DNA of 63,840 nucleotides from Ichthyophthirius multifiliis (taxonomy: Eukaryota; Ciliophora; Oligohymenophorea; Hymenostomatida): NCBI RefSeq assembly GCF_000220395.1, contig NW_004086833.1:1-63840 (forward strand). The letters are read 5' to 3'. The position numbers were made by a program, and so were the translations under genes. The notes below the pieces were generated by a model, which was given only the letters and a program-made list of their open reading frames with translations, made no database searches and was not told where the DNA came from. Below are positions 23,725 through 35,417 of the stretch, in pieces (positions within the stretch are counted from its first letter, which is position 1; every line of letters begins with the position of its first letter).

Positions 23725-24618
23725 TCATTATGAAAGTATTTATAAAAGCTTTCTTTTATTTTTAATCAATATATAGTTTTTACCCTTTACAATTTCAAAA
23801 AATTTCAATTACTTATTAACATCAATAATATTAGCTTTTTTAATCCACCATAAAGGATCTTCTTAAAGGAATTATTCAAACTATTATTTATACTGAGATG
23901 TAGATAACAAGTTAATTATAAGTTCATTATTTAATTTTAAGTTTTAAAAGTATTCTGAGAAAGAATTAAAATATTATTTATCATTATCATATACTTTTTA
24001 CATATAACTTTTGAATCCTTTTAGTAAATTTTTATGATAATTAGTGTCATTTCTAATTTTTTTTTTTTATTTTTAATCTCTTGAATTTAAATTTTAAGAA
24101 AAGTTATCATATGAACAATTTTTTTTTAATTATTAAAATTAATTTTAAATATATATATTTTATTAATTAATATTTAATTAAATTTAATTTTTAACTTCTT
24201 TCTAATTATTATTAATAATTTATAAATTTTTTTATAAATCTATTTAATTTAGCTAATTTGTATCAATAATTATTAAATTTTTATTAATTTATATATCTCT
24301 ATATTTACATATTTTAGTATTTTATGACTACTAGATTTCCTCTTAAGTTGAATTAGTTTTTGTTTCACTTTCTATTTTTATCTCTATAGGTATATTTGAT
24401 TAGGTCGTGTTATTCAATTATATATATTTTTATTGTTATATATTTTAGTAAATATAGTCATAAAAACTATGTAAGCTAGAGTATTGTATGAGTAATTATA
24501 ATTATGTTATCTTTTATTATTCATGAAACTATGATATAAGTTATTATGTCTATAATAAATTTTAGAGTTAAATTTAGTTAAATTAAATAATATTTTCAAT
24601 ATTGTTGATTTATTTCAT
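23725..24618 (-). CDS. Gln/Asn-rich protein, unknown
   Basis: An intronless frame of 297 residues from ATG 24618 (MKQINNIENIIQ) to TGA 23725. The N-terminal 200 residues are Gln/Asn-rich and low in complexity. The C-terminal 90 residues look like a folded domain: KGFKSYMQKVYDNDKQYFNS, KLNNELIINLLSTSQYKQQF and FLQEDPLWWIKKANIIDVNK, then FFEIVKGKNYILIKNKRK. I do not recognise this domain. The contrast between the low-complexity part and the ordered tail, kept in one frame, favours a real gene. Function unknown; regulatory proteins in ciliates often have this plan. Confidence 0.55.
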
Positions 24619-25121
24619 AAGCTTTTATTGTAAATATATTTATTATTTGCTATTTTTTATTTTTTTTAATAATATCATAAAATTTATTGTTTATATTTCA
24701 AATTAATAATATATTTATTTTAATATAATAAATTAATTTTTATAAAAATTTACATTTATATATATAAAAACAATGTTGAATATAATATAAATATATAACG
24801 AGAAGATTTAAATTAAAATAATATTTTTATTAATATGTAAAATAGAAATTTCTATATTTATTAATATATAATAATTATTTAAAATAAAAAAAATAATATT
24901 AAATAATAAATAAAGTAAAAATTAAGAAATCGAAAAAAATATATCAATAAAATAATAAATATCTAATTGCTTTTATTTATATTAACCTATTCAAAAAATA
25001 TAAATTAAATTATTATCTTTATAATTTAAATAAAAATAATTTGAATATAATTAAAAAAATAAAAAAAAAAATATAATAAAAGTTAAAAAAAAAAAATAGA
25101 TTTAAACTTGTTATTAATATA

Positions 25122-25175
<54 letters not shown>

Positions 25176-26699
25176 TATAATATTTATTAATATTATTTTT
25201 TTTATTATTTTTATCTTTTATAATATTATTAATATTATAATATATATTTATTTTATTATTAATTTTAACATTAATATTTTATTATTATGATATTTTAAAA
25301 TTTTAAAATATTTTATGTTTATTTTTTATTTTTCTTTATTATATATTCCAAACTTACTTTATTTTATTTTATATTATTTATTATATTATTTTAAATTTTT
25401 TTTTTTTTTTTTATATAGTTGAATATATTATAATTTTTTTAATATGTTTATTTTAAATATAAATATATTTTTAAAATAAAAATAAATAAAAGATAAATTT
25501 TATATAAATATAAATATATTTTTAAAATTAAATAAATAAAAGATAAATTTATATAAATATAAATATAAATATAAATATAAATAAAGTATAATATAATTAA
25601 TATTTATAATTTATTAAATTTGATTATATTTAAGTCTTTCAAAAAAAAATATACATAAAAAATATTATTAACTTCAAAACAATAATAATATAAAAAATAT
25701 TTTAACTTTAAAGAAAAAATTGAAAGATATTTAAATATATATTTTTTATTTAAAAAATATATATTAATTATTTACTAATATATAATTTAAAACTTAATTT
25801 TAAAAATAATTATTTTGAATTTTCATTTTAATTTAAAATAAATAAATATATTATTCTTAATATGTTTAAGAATTATTTCTTAATGCATAAAAAAAAAGCA
25901 TTTTATATAAAATGCATATATTAATAACTTTTGCATGATATATTAATTATTACTATTACATTTTTATTTTTATTTATTTTTAAAAATCAATAGATTAAAA
26001 AATGCGATAAATTATGGCATTTTTTTATGATTGTGTTTTTCAAAATAATAATTACAGAAAAAAAAATATATTATTTAAATTATAATAAATAAATTCATTT
26101 ATTTTTTATTTATAAATATAAATATTTAATTTATTTTTTATTTTGAATTAATAATTTATTTTATTTTAAATTTATTTATTAAATTTCCTTATATTCTGTT
26201 TATTAAAAAAATTGATTTTATTTTAATTATTTATTAAGTATAATATTAATTATAATACAAATTATATAAAAATAAATTAAATTTATATTTTTCAATCATA
26301 TTTTTATTTAGATATCAATCTACTAATTGATAATATTCTAATTATTAATTGAAATAATAAAATTGCATTAAAACACAATAAAGCAATTAAATAATATAAT
26401 ACGTTTTAGATTAAATATTTTCCGTTTTTTAAAAAAAAAAAAAACAACTACAAAGAATTTTTTAATATCAATTATTAGAAAAAAAGACTTTATTATCAAT
26501 TAAAAATAAAAAAAATAAGGTAAATAAAAAGACCACTTAAAATAATAAATGATTTTAGAATTAAATAAAAACATAAGATAAAAATTACAAATTTTTTAAG
26601 AAATTCCTTAAAAAATTCAAAACTAACCTTTTTCACAATATTATACAAAAATAAATTCATATTACGAATTATTAAAGTAAAAATTATCAATAGCATATA
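24619..26699. other. Long A+T-rich intergenic region
   Basis: About 2.1 kb of nearly pure A/T with an (ATT)n repeat at about 25112-25174, duplicated blocks around 25465-25580 and long homopolymers. No coding frame is convincing. Confidence 0.55.
25112..25174. repeat. (ATT)n microsatellite, non-coding
   Basis: About 20 ATT units in a region without any credible frame, in contrast to the ATT/TAA repeats at 31.1, 42.2 and 49.3 kb, which lie inside genes. Confidence 0.85.
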
Positions 26700-29600
26700 A
26701 TGGATTATAATAAGAATCTGATTTTGTTTATTAATATTTTAAGCAATAAATAGATTAAAAAGACTAAGAAAAAAATAAACAAATCCTGAAATAATAAAAA
26801 AACAATAAGAAATATCTACGTTTTAAGCTGCATCATATTTAGCATCGAATATATTGTTTATACTTTCCATGTCATCTTTAAGATAATTTGAAACTTGCAA
26901 AAGAGCGCCCTGGCTAGCTTTAGGAGCAATAATAATAGCTATTATAAGTACATTTTTTTAAAGTACTTGGGATTTGCTTGATTCTTTGAGATTTTTAATT
27001 TCATTTTTAACTGGAGGCATAATAGGTCTATTAATAGGTTTTTTGGTATGATAAAAAATATATATTATATAATTATTATTATTTTTTTAAAAAAGTCAAA
27101 GTTATCATAAATAGCACCTAATTTATGTTTTCTTTAGTCTTTTATTGGGATATCTTGTTTTTTGATAGCATTTGCAGACTAAGATAAGAATTAAAAATTT
27201 AATATATAATTAAGTTATTCATTATAAATATAGGCAATTTTAGTTTGTATATTCGGATCTACCCTTTTTTCATGTACAATAGCAAGTTATATAAAAATAG
27301 TAACAAGTAAGTAAAAAATTAAGATAGAAAATTATTCAGGAAGTAAAATAAGAAATATTTTTAGGATAACTATTGCTTTTTTAATTAGTCTTTTCTCTAC
27401 TTTATATGTTTTCTTTAATTTTGGGTGGTGTTTGTATATTATTGTAGTGCTTTCTTTATATATAGGATGGGATTTTGTTAGCTAAAGTTCAGAATATGAA
27501 ATGAATGTTATTATTCCTTTTTAAACTGTTATGATAGGTTTTACTGTTGCTTTTGTAGGGTTTCTACTTTAAAGAGATTTCTTGATGATTGTGGGGGCTT
27601 TGTGTATTACTGGAGGATATAAAGTTGCTTCCGTGGGGACTGAAATTGAAGGATAGAGTGTTTTAGGAATCCTTTTTATGAAAAAAGGTAAAAATAAATA
27701 ATAAAATTCGGAAGGAGGAGATGGAGAAAATGAAGCATTATTAGAAAGATTTAATTGTTAGGAAATAAAATAATCGGATCTTACTTAAGAAATTTTAATG
27801 GGAAAAAAATTGTGTTTTTAGTTGGAAATGGTGCTTTTTAGTGCGGAAATTGCGTAAAAAATATTTGCGAAATAGCGATTATTTGTAAATAGAAATTAAG
27901 TAAAAATATTAAGTTTTGTATTCATCCTGGGTTTGGGAGAATTCCTGGATAAACTTTTAGTATTTTAGGATCTTTGGGAATCTATCATGAAGATTTATTG
28001 GATTTTAAAGATGTTGTTTTCGAAGATTTCGATTTAGGTGTTTCTATTGGATGCGCAAATGAAATAAATCCTTAAAATAACGAAAGAAACGAATTTTTGT
28101 GTTAGGTTTGGAAATGTAAAAAAGTAATTATTGTGGAAATAGAAGGAGAAGAAAATGAAAAAAATCGAATTTTTGGATTAAGAAATGTTTTTTTGTTAAA
28201 AGGAGATACGAAAGTTAACCTTATTGAAAGTTTGGAGGAGATTTAAAAAGTAGGAAACTATAATTTAGATATTGAATAGTAATTGTTAAAGGCAAATTAT
28301 TAGAATTAAGAAATTATTGATAATTAATAACTTTAAGTTGAAATTCAAAGGTGTAAAAAAATATTGGGGGTTCTTGCTGAAGATAAAAAAGTGGCTATTG
28401 TTCCTTAGCATATATTAGAATTTATAAGGTTTCCTTTTTTTTTTTAATTGTATATTTATTTATATTATATATATAGAAAAGGCATTCATGTATGGGTTGA
28501 ATAAGATGCAGGTTTGTGTTGTGGATTTACAAATGAATAATATATAAATACAGGCGCTAAAATAACTAGTTGTTAAGAAATTTGCACGAAAGCTAATATT
28601 ATAGTATTTGCTTCTGCTATTAAAGATTAGTAAATTGATATGTTGAGTAGGAATTTAGAATTATTAATTTGTCCTTTTTCTAATAAATAATAATAAGTTC
28701 AAAAGTTGTTAAAAAATGATAATTTAATACATTTAAATATATACGATATACCTTCTTATAGTTCTTTGAGATTGCAAAAAATAAGTATGAGCAATGTATA
28801 GAAAAGTCTGACATAAAGTAGAGCCGTTTTAGAATGTTTTTATCATATGAATATTTTACCAATATCTGTTTTTGGAAGCTGTGGAAAAACTCCTTAATGT
28901 AAAATAGGTATTATAGGTAATAAAGAAGATTATTTAGTAAAAAAACTAGTAGAATAATTAAATTCTTATGGGATTTCATAAGTTTAGTTAATTGAAGAAA
29001 AAATGGAGATTATTTAAAAAGCCATTTAATGGTAAGATTTAATCATTTGTGCGTCTTTTAATGAAGAAAATAAAATTGTTTTAACAAAAGAATTGTGTTA
29101 GAAAGTCAGAAGAGGAAGCGTTGTGTTGGATTTGGGAAAGTTGTTATGGGAAATATGCAAATTGTGAGCCTAGTTAGGGTAATTAGTTATATGATGAGAA
29201 TTTAGGGGTTTGGTTTTTGGGAGGAAATTTTGAGTTTTTTTCTTTAAAGAATAATAGAGATTTTAGCGAATTTCATTCTATTTGTTTGAAATAAATTTTC
29301 TAGTTAATTATTAATGAAAATAATCATTAAATTGAACTTAATTTAGAAGATGAGTTAATTTAAGAAATTTTAGTAATTTTTTTTTGTAATATATATATAT
29401 ATAAGTTTCTAGTATATTTATTTCGGTGATGATTTGTCTGAAAGACCTTTACAAAATTAGGCAATTTAAAAAGTTATTGAAAAAGAAGAAGAACTTAAAT
29501 AAATATCAAGTATTAAAGAGAAATCTTAATAGTCTTAATAAACGATTTAGTTAGATAATCCTAATTTTGATATAGATTAAATGGAAGGAGAACAAAATTT

Positions 29601-30132
29601 AACTGAAGCATAAAAAGCTGAAAAAAAGTTAAAAGGAGGAATCAAATAAGCTGAAGATTATTTTGCTTAAAATTTCGATTAATAAAAACAAGAAGAAATA
29701 AAAAAGTAAAAAAAATCAAAATATTTATTTATTAAAAATAAATATAGTAATCATGTCTTTTAAGTAAGTATTGTTTTTATAAGTATTTTAATAATTTGTG
29801 GTTTCCTTTCTTTTTACGGAGATAGTCGTTTTATTACTTAATTAAGTGTTTTTATACTTGCTTTGTATGTCGGGTAAACCATTATCAATTAAGTACATCG
29901 TGGATTATATACTGCGCTTCTTATTTTACTAGTAATTGTGGGGTCAACTATAAGTATTGCTTGTATGATTATTTTCTCATTTAGTGATACCGAGGAAAGA
30001 TATTAACCTTTCAGTGTTATTGCTACTATTGCTAATGTATTTTCTACAGCTAGTTTAGTTTCGGGATTTTGTTTACTTTTTAGATGCGTTTATTCTTTCC
30101 ATAATTTTTAAGTTAAAAATATTGAAAAATGA
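26700..30132 (+). CDS. NNT: Fused beta-alpha NAD(P) transhydrogenase-like protein, diverged active sites
   Basis: Introns 26726-26753 (tentative), 27046-27095, 28429-28476 and 29373-29412 give 1,088 residues ending at TGA 30130-30132. Order: beta membrane domain (about 40-330; ASYLASNILFILSMSSLRQF, LGAIIIAIISTFF, DFLMIVGALCITGG), NADP(H)-type domain III (341-494; CIHPGFGRIPGQ, LGVSIGCANEINP, LKGDTKVN), NAD(H)-type domain I (about 522-850; KKVAIVPQHILEF, WVEQDAGLCCGF) and four alpha helices (953-1088). Beta-before-alpha fusion is known from Eimeria and Entamoeba. Residues essential in E. coli PntB appear replaced: His91 lies in LQSFIG (Gln) and Asn222 in PFQTVMIGF (Thr). The GYGMA and GAGVAGL nucleotide loops read GNGAF and GNKEDYL. 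Two one-base frame changes are needed (A run 27803-27809; near 29136-29142). Possible pseudoenzyme of the mitochondrial membrane, or a gene in decay. Confidence 0.88.
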
Positions 30133-30397
30133 TTTTATTATATTTATTTCATAACATATTTAGAATTTATATTAATTATTTTTCTAATATTAAATTTTAT
30201 ATATATAAAATTCTATGGTTTATTTTTTAAATTATAATAAATAAGTATTTATGTTTTATTAAACTTTAATTTATAAATATATAAGTAGAAATATTAAATA
30301 TAATTTATAATTGTAAATTATATATTATTTTTTTCATTAAGTTAACATTTTATATATAAAGATACAAATCATAAAATATTTTGACAATTTTTTTAAT

Positions 30398-30439
<42 letters not shown>

Positions 30440-30613
30440 TTATAAAAGTATTTTCTTCATTTAATTTAAATAATACATTTCTAAATTATAAACAATTTTT
30501 TATAGTTTCTCTTTATTATTATTTTACATAAGTATGTTTTCATACTTTTCCTGAGACTCTTTTATTATTTATAAGTATATTATTAACTATTGGTACTTTA
30601 TTTTAAATTTTAA
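30133..30613. other. Convergent intergenic region with TA repeat
   Basis: Lies between the stops of the transhydrogenase-like gene (plus) and the NEK kinase gene (minus). It contains (TA)n at about 30400-30434 and serves as 3' flank for both. Confidence 0.6.
30400..30434. repeat. (TA)n microsatellite
   Basis: About 17 TA units in the convergent 3' flank. Confidence 0.9.
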
Positions 30614-31089
30614 TCAAATTTTATTATGAAAAACATTACTAGATTAAATTCTAATAGGATGTCTACTTCCTATATTTTATTTATCAGAATAATTTTTATG
30701 AATTTATTTAAGTTATATTATTTATTAAGATTATTTTGGAATTAGATTTTCTTTATTAATAGTTTATTTTTTAAAATCATGTTTTTCAGCTATTAATTTA
30801 TATGGATTATTCAAAATTAAATATCTATTAGGCGGCCTACCACTTGCAGGCCTTTTTTAAATATTAATACAGTTTAATTGTTATGCTATAGGTACTATTC
30901 CACTCACTGGTCTTTAAATTATTTTAGGTAAATAAAGGTTTTTATTATTAATATTATAACTTTTCGGATTTAAGAGTATATTTTTATCATTATATTATTT
31001 TTAAATGGGAATTATATAAATATTTTATTCATTTAATCTAATACCAGCAGACAAAATTTATCTATTTTTTTTAGGAACTAATCTTTATA

Positions 31090-31142
<53 letters not shown>

Positions 31143-32146
31143 TATTATTATTTTTTAATTTTTTATGTTATTTCTTATATTTAATTAGATGATTTAATAT
31201 AATTTGCCTTAGGTAATTTACCTTTTAATTATCCAAGATTTTTCGGTACAATAATAGTTTAAAGCAATTCTTATTTTTAACAAGTATGATTGGTAATTTA
31301 TTTTGTAATTTCTTATTAATTTTAATATTTTTAAAATAAAGGATTTCTCATAATTTATTCACATGAAGGTCTTTATTGCGGATTTACTTTCAAAAGAGAT
31401 GATAAAAAACAACTTAAATCATTTGAATATTTTTATGGGATTCTTTCATAAAGTCCCATTTGAACTTTATTAAATAATCCTTCCATATCATTTGCCATAA
31501 ATGGGGGTTTTAATGCGCACATTTCATATAAAACACACCCTAAAGACCAAATGTCACTTTTATTATCATATGGTTCATCTCTCCAAACTTCTGGAGAAGC
31601 ATAATAAGGAGTTCCTGTTTATGTATATACAAATCCGTCTTTTTTTGCAATTTTAGCAACGTTTAAATCTCCTATTTTATAAACAATTCCTTTAGGAGTT
31701 TTAGTAATAAATATGTTTGCGCTTTTTAAATCTCTATGTAAAATACTCATTTTATGTAAAATAGTAAGACCCTTTGTTAAATCTATGGCAGCTTTCCATA
31801 TTTCTTATTCTGGAAACGATAATTTCGAATTTGTATTAGAATTTATTTTATTTTATAAATCTCCTAAATCTGCATATTCCATAATTATACATAATAATTA
31901 TTTTTATTCATCTATAAATGCTTCTTTATAATTTACTATATTTTAATCATTTATAGATGCTAATATCCGAACTTCATTTAAGGCATTTTCACGCTCTTTA
32001 AATTTCAGTTAGAACATTTTTACTTATTTCATTGCGTATATTTGGTTGTCAGATTTTCTTTTTACTTAATATACGTAGGAAAATGATCCTTAACCTAACT
32101 TAGATATTATTATAAAATCTTTTAAAGATGATTGGATAAATTACAT
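30614..32146 (-). CDS. NEK-type protein kinase with polyglutamine tail
   Basis: A single-exon frame of 510 residues from ATG 32146 ([20 protein letters not shown]) to TGA 30614. The kinase domain (about 1-265) has glycine loop LGQGSFSYVYQV, catalytic Lys in [20 protein letters not shown], and the NIMA-family segment [20 protein letters not shown] followed by [19 protein letters not shown]. The DFG motif reads GDLNVAK: the Asp is kept, the Phe-Gly is not, a variant that I associate with a protist NEK subgroup. The tail (266-510) carries about 20 Gln encoded by a TAA repeat and Arg/Pro/Ser-rich stretches ([23 protein letters not shown]) common in NEK tails. NEKs control ciliary length and basal bodies, which fits the divergent AHI1 neighbour. 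Confidence 0.92.
31084..31151 (-). repeat. Coding TAA repeat (polyglutamine)
   Basis: An ATT/AAT/TAA triplet repeat read in the TAA phase on the minus strand inside the NEK kinase tail. It gives a run of about 20 Gln, interrupted once by TAG, which is also Gln. Confidence 0.85.
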
Positions 32147-32572
32147 ATTTTTTTTTGCTTAGTTTATATACTTCTAAATAATGTAATATTTAATTTTTAT
32201 AAAAAAATAAAGTTAAAGTTATAATTTTTTTATATTTATAAAAAAAAAAAATGAAAAATGAGAAAATTTAACATATAAATATAGAATAAATAAAAAGTTA
32301 TAAGAATAAAAAATATGAAGTTTATAATAAAGAAAAAATAATAAAAAAAAATAAAAGAATGTATATAATAATTTATTAAAAATAAAATAAAATTTAAATA
32401 TGAAAAAAATAATAAAAATTTAATATTTAAAAATATAATAAAGTAAAAAATTAATTAAATATATAGTAAATTTAAAAAATATAAATTTTAATATATATAA
32501 ATAAATATATATATAAATAAATAAATAAATTAATATATATATATATACATAATTATATATTTATAATTAGTA
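32147..32572. promoter_or_regulatory. Divergent promoter region between NEK kinase and AHI1
   Basis: 426 nt between two divergent starts. It is very A/T-rich, with ATA and AAAT repeats. Two cilium-related genes share this region, so shared control is possible, but no motif can be named. Confidence 0.35.
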
Positions 32573-35160
32573 ATGAATGATATTTCAAATATTTAAAATA
32601 AACCCATTTAAAGCCATTTGTTACCATAAAAACATAACAATTTAAAACCTCCTCCACCTTATCTATCAACATTAATTCATTCTGAATTTTTACAGGATAA
32701 AATGTATACTTCATGTTATCCATTAATTTCTTAATTATACTAATCATTTCGAACCATATTTAAACAGGAATTAACATCTGTAGATATTATTGAAAAAGAT
32801 AAAGGTATTAATGTGTTATCTGCTGATGATAAAAAATTATTATAAGAAAAAGTATTACAATTGAAAATACTTGAAATGTCTAATTTAGAATTAGATCCAA
32901 ATGTAATACATCCGTTTGTAAGAATTCATATAGTTTATATTAAGACTGGAACATATATTAAGAAATCAAGAAAAGATCGAAATTGTCTTTCTCATTATGA
33001 AACAATAACAATATTTGATGACATAAATAAAGAATATAATGCTGCAGAATGTGATTTTATTATACCTTTTTCTACTAGTTGTGTTGATTTAAGAGAAGAA
33101 GGTGGGGCTAAAGTTAGATGGAATGAAAGTAAATAAAAAATATAATATATATAATAATATATATATATAAAAGCTATATATGTAAATGATGACTGCGAGA
33201 GTATTTTAAGAGAAGAAGTTATAATTTTATTTGAAATATTAGACTTTAATCCAAAGTAGTTACATTTAAAAGATTTTAGTAATTTAGATTAGGATTTTTA
33301 TTATAAAATAGCTTGGGGGTATTTACGTCCTATTGGTTTGGCTAAAAATCATATGGGATTTTCCAAAATTTAATTATATAAATATAGATTTAATTCACAA
33401 AAATTACCTCCTAAATAAAGAAAATAATATATTCCTTTCGTTTATTTTGATTTTATTTGGCCTAATAAAGTTTAATATGATGCTTATTTAGCAATTTAAT
33501 TAAATCCTATTGTAAAACCTATGGAGAAAATCGTATAGACATAAAGTTATAATATTTTCGAAATAGAAAATGATAATAAATTTTAATCGTCAAGGTTTAT
33601 AAAAAGCAAATTTAAAGAAGAAATACGCGATTAAGAAGAAGATATTACTGAAAATGAAAAAAAAAAGGTAAAAGAATGAGAGAACCAAATAAAGCTTGTG
33701 AAATCCCGACTAAATTAATGACTAAATTTATATCAGGTGATTTAGGATGCTTGAGATTATGTTTTAGTCCTAATGGTAAAATATTAGCAGCTTCTTGTAC
33801 GAACATTTAAAGTGAAACATGTATTAAATTTTTTGATGTGGATGATTCTTTTAATCTTATATATTAATATAGAGGTCATGCTAACTTAATTCATGATATG
33901 GATTGGATAACTATCAATAGAGATTTTTCTATTTTGTCTACTGCATCTTCTGATTTTACAAATAAATTATGGAAAGTCCCAACTCATAATTGTAAATATT
34001 AAAAAAATATATATGTATATGCGCTTTTTTTTTTTTTTTATTTTTTTTTTAGAAACAGATGAATTTATTGATGAAGATGAAAGTGAAGAATATTTTTAAG
34101 TTGCTAATTTGGTACATTCTTCATATGTTTATTGTACGAAATTTTATCCTTTAAGAAAAGAAGGTAATCGTATTATTTTAGTTACTGGATGTTTTGATTC
34201 TTATATTCGTATATGGTAGTTCCATTAAGAATCTTTAAATTAAAATAATATGTGTAATTATTTTGCTTTATTATATTAATAATTTTTTATTTTTATATAT
34301 ATACACTTTTTTAAAAAAAATAAAAAGAATGCAGATGGAAAATATTAATAAGTGAAAAAGATAATTAATTTGATTAATTTGATAATTTGTTAGAACATAG
34401 ACATCCCAATTCTATAGAATTCGATTCTTAAGCTTAAATGTTTATCGGAGATTCTTTAGGACTTATACATATATTTGCAGTTACGGTAATAAATTATAAA
34501 AAATAGCTTTATTTTTATTTTTTTTAAAAAAAGACAATAATAGATGAGCCTAGACATATAAGAAAAATAAGAATTATACATGATCCATAATTAATAGGAG
34601 ATCCAATAAATAAAATACATTTTATAGAAAAAAAAAATTATTTAATTGTTCATAGTAGAAATAATTGCATAAGAAATGTACAAATTACATAAAATGGTCA
34701 TATTATTAAAACTAAATTTATTGGTGCATTTTCTTCTAAATTTCCTGTTCATTCTTGCATTTCACCTGATAAAGCATGGTTTTTTACTGGATCTGAAGAT
34801 GGTAAACCTCATTTATGGGATATTGAAGGAATGAAATTTGAACTTGATTAATTAGAATATAATATTGATGGTGTTGTTTCTGATGTTAGTTGGAATAATA
34901 CTTTTCATATGATTGCTGTTGCTGGGTTTGGAAAAGATCATCCTATTAGTATTTATATCTATGAAAAAGAATAAGATATGAATGCTGCTTAGTATAAAGA
35001 TTTAAGAGATAAATTAGAAGAATAAGAGAAAAAAAGAATGTAACTTGATATTGATGAATAAAATGAAAAAGATCCATATGATCCTAAATATTATTATTAA
35101 AAAAAGGTATGATATAAATAATGAATTTTGTTTTTAATATTTTATTTATAGAATTATTGA
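32573..35160 (+). CDS. AHI1: Jouberin (AHI1) homologue: C2-like domain plus WD40 repeats
   Basis: Start ATG 32573 (MNDISNIQNKP). Introns 33129-33173, 33992-34052, 34254-34327, 34486-34533 and 35107-35151 lead to TGA 35158-35160 (about 771 residues); without the last intron the stop is TGA 35110. The N-terminal part has the jouberin pattern NVIHPFVRIHIVYIKTGTYI and GFSKIQLYKYRF. WD40 blades start near residue 357: SGDLGCLRLCFSPNGKILAA, RGHANLIHDMDW, LVTGCFDSYIRIWQ, FIGDSLGLIHIF, GSEDGKPHLWD and VAGFGKDHPISIYIYE, the closest human match being AHI1. The A10 run at 33657-33666 is one base short of the frame; spliced length (2,315 nt) is also one short of a multiple of three. AHI1 acts at the transition zone of cilia. 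The human-type SH3 domain is absent. Confidence 0.9.
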
Positions 35161-35417
35161 TTAAAAATATTTATTGTTTGAACTTTTTTTTTTTTGTAGA
35201 GTTAAAAAAAATTATAAAAATATATATAGATTTTATATTTTATAGTTTTTTAAATATTTTTGTTTATTTTAATAAATAACTTTATTTATTAGATTAATAT
35301 TATAATTATATTTGTAAAAAGAATTAAGAATACAAATTTTATAAGTATATTTGATTTATTTTTATACAAATATCTTTAAATTTTTAGAATTATTAAAAAG
35401 AATTAAAATAAGTTTTA

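Noticed and set aside
26496-27430. A hydrophobic minus-strand frame opposite the start of the transhydrogenase-like gene, with several apparent membrane helices and a TGA at 26496
   Set aside because: The plus strand encodes the beta-subunit helices with clear homology (ASYLASNILFILS, LGAIIIAIIS). The minus frame is their antisense shadow, long only because TGA is rare.
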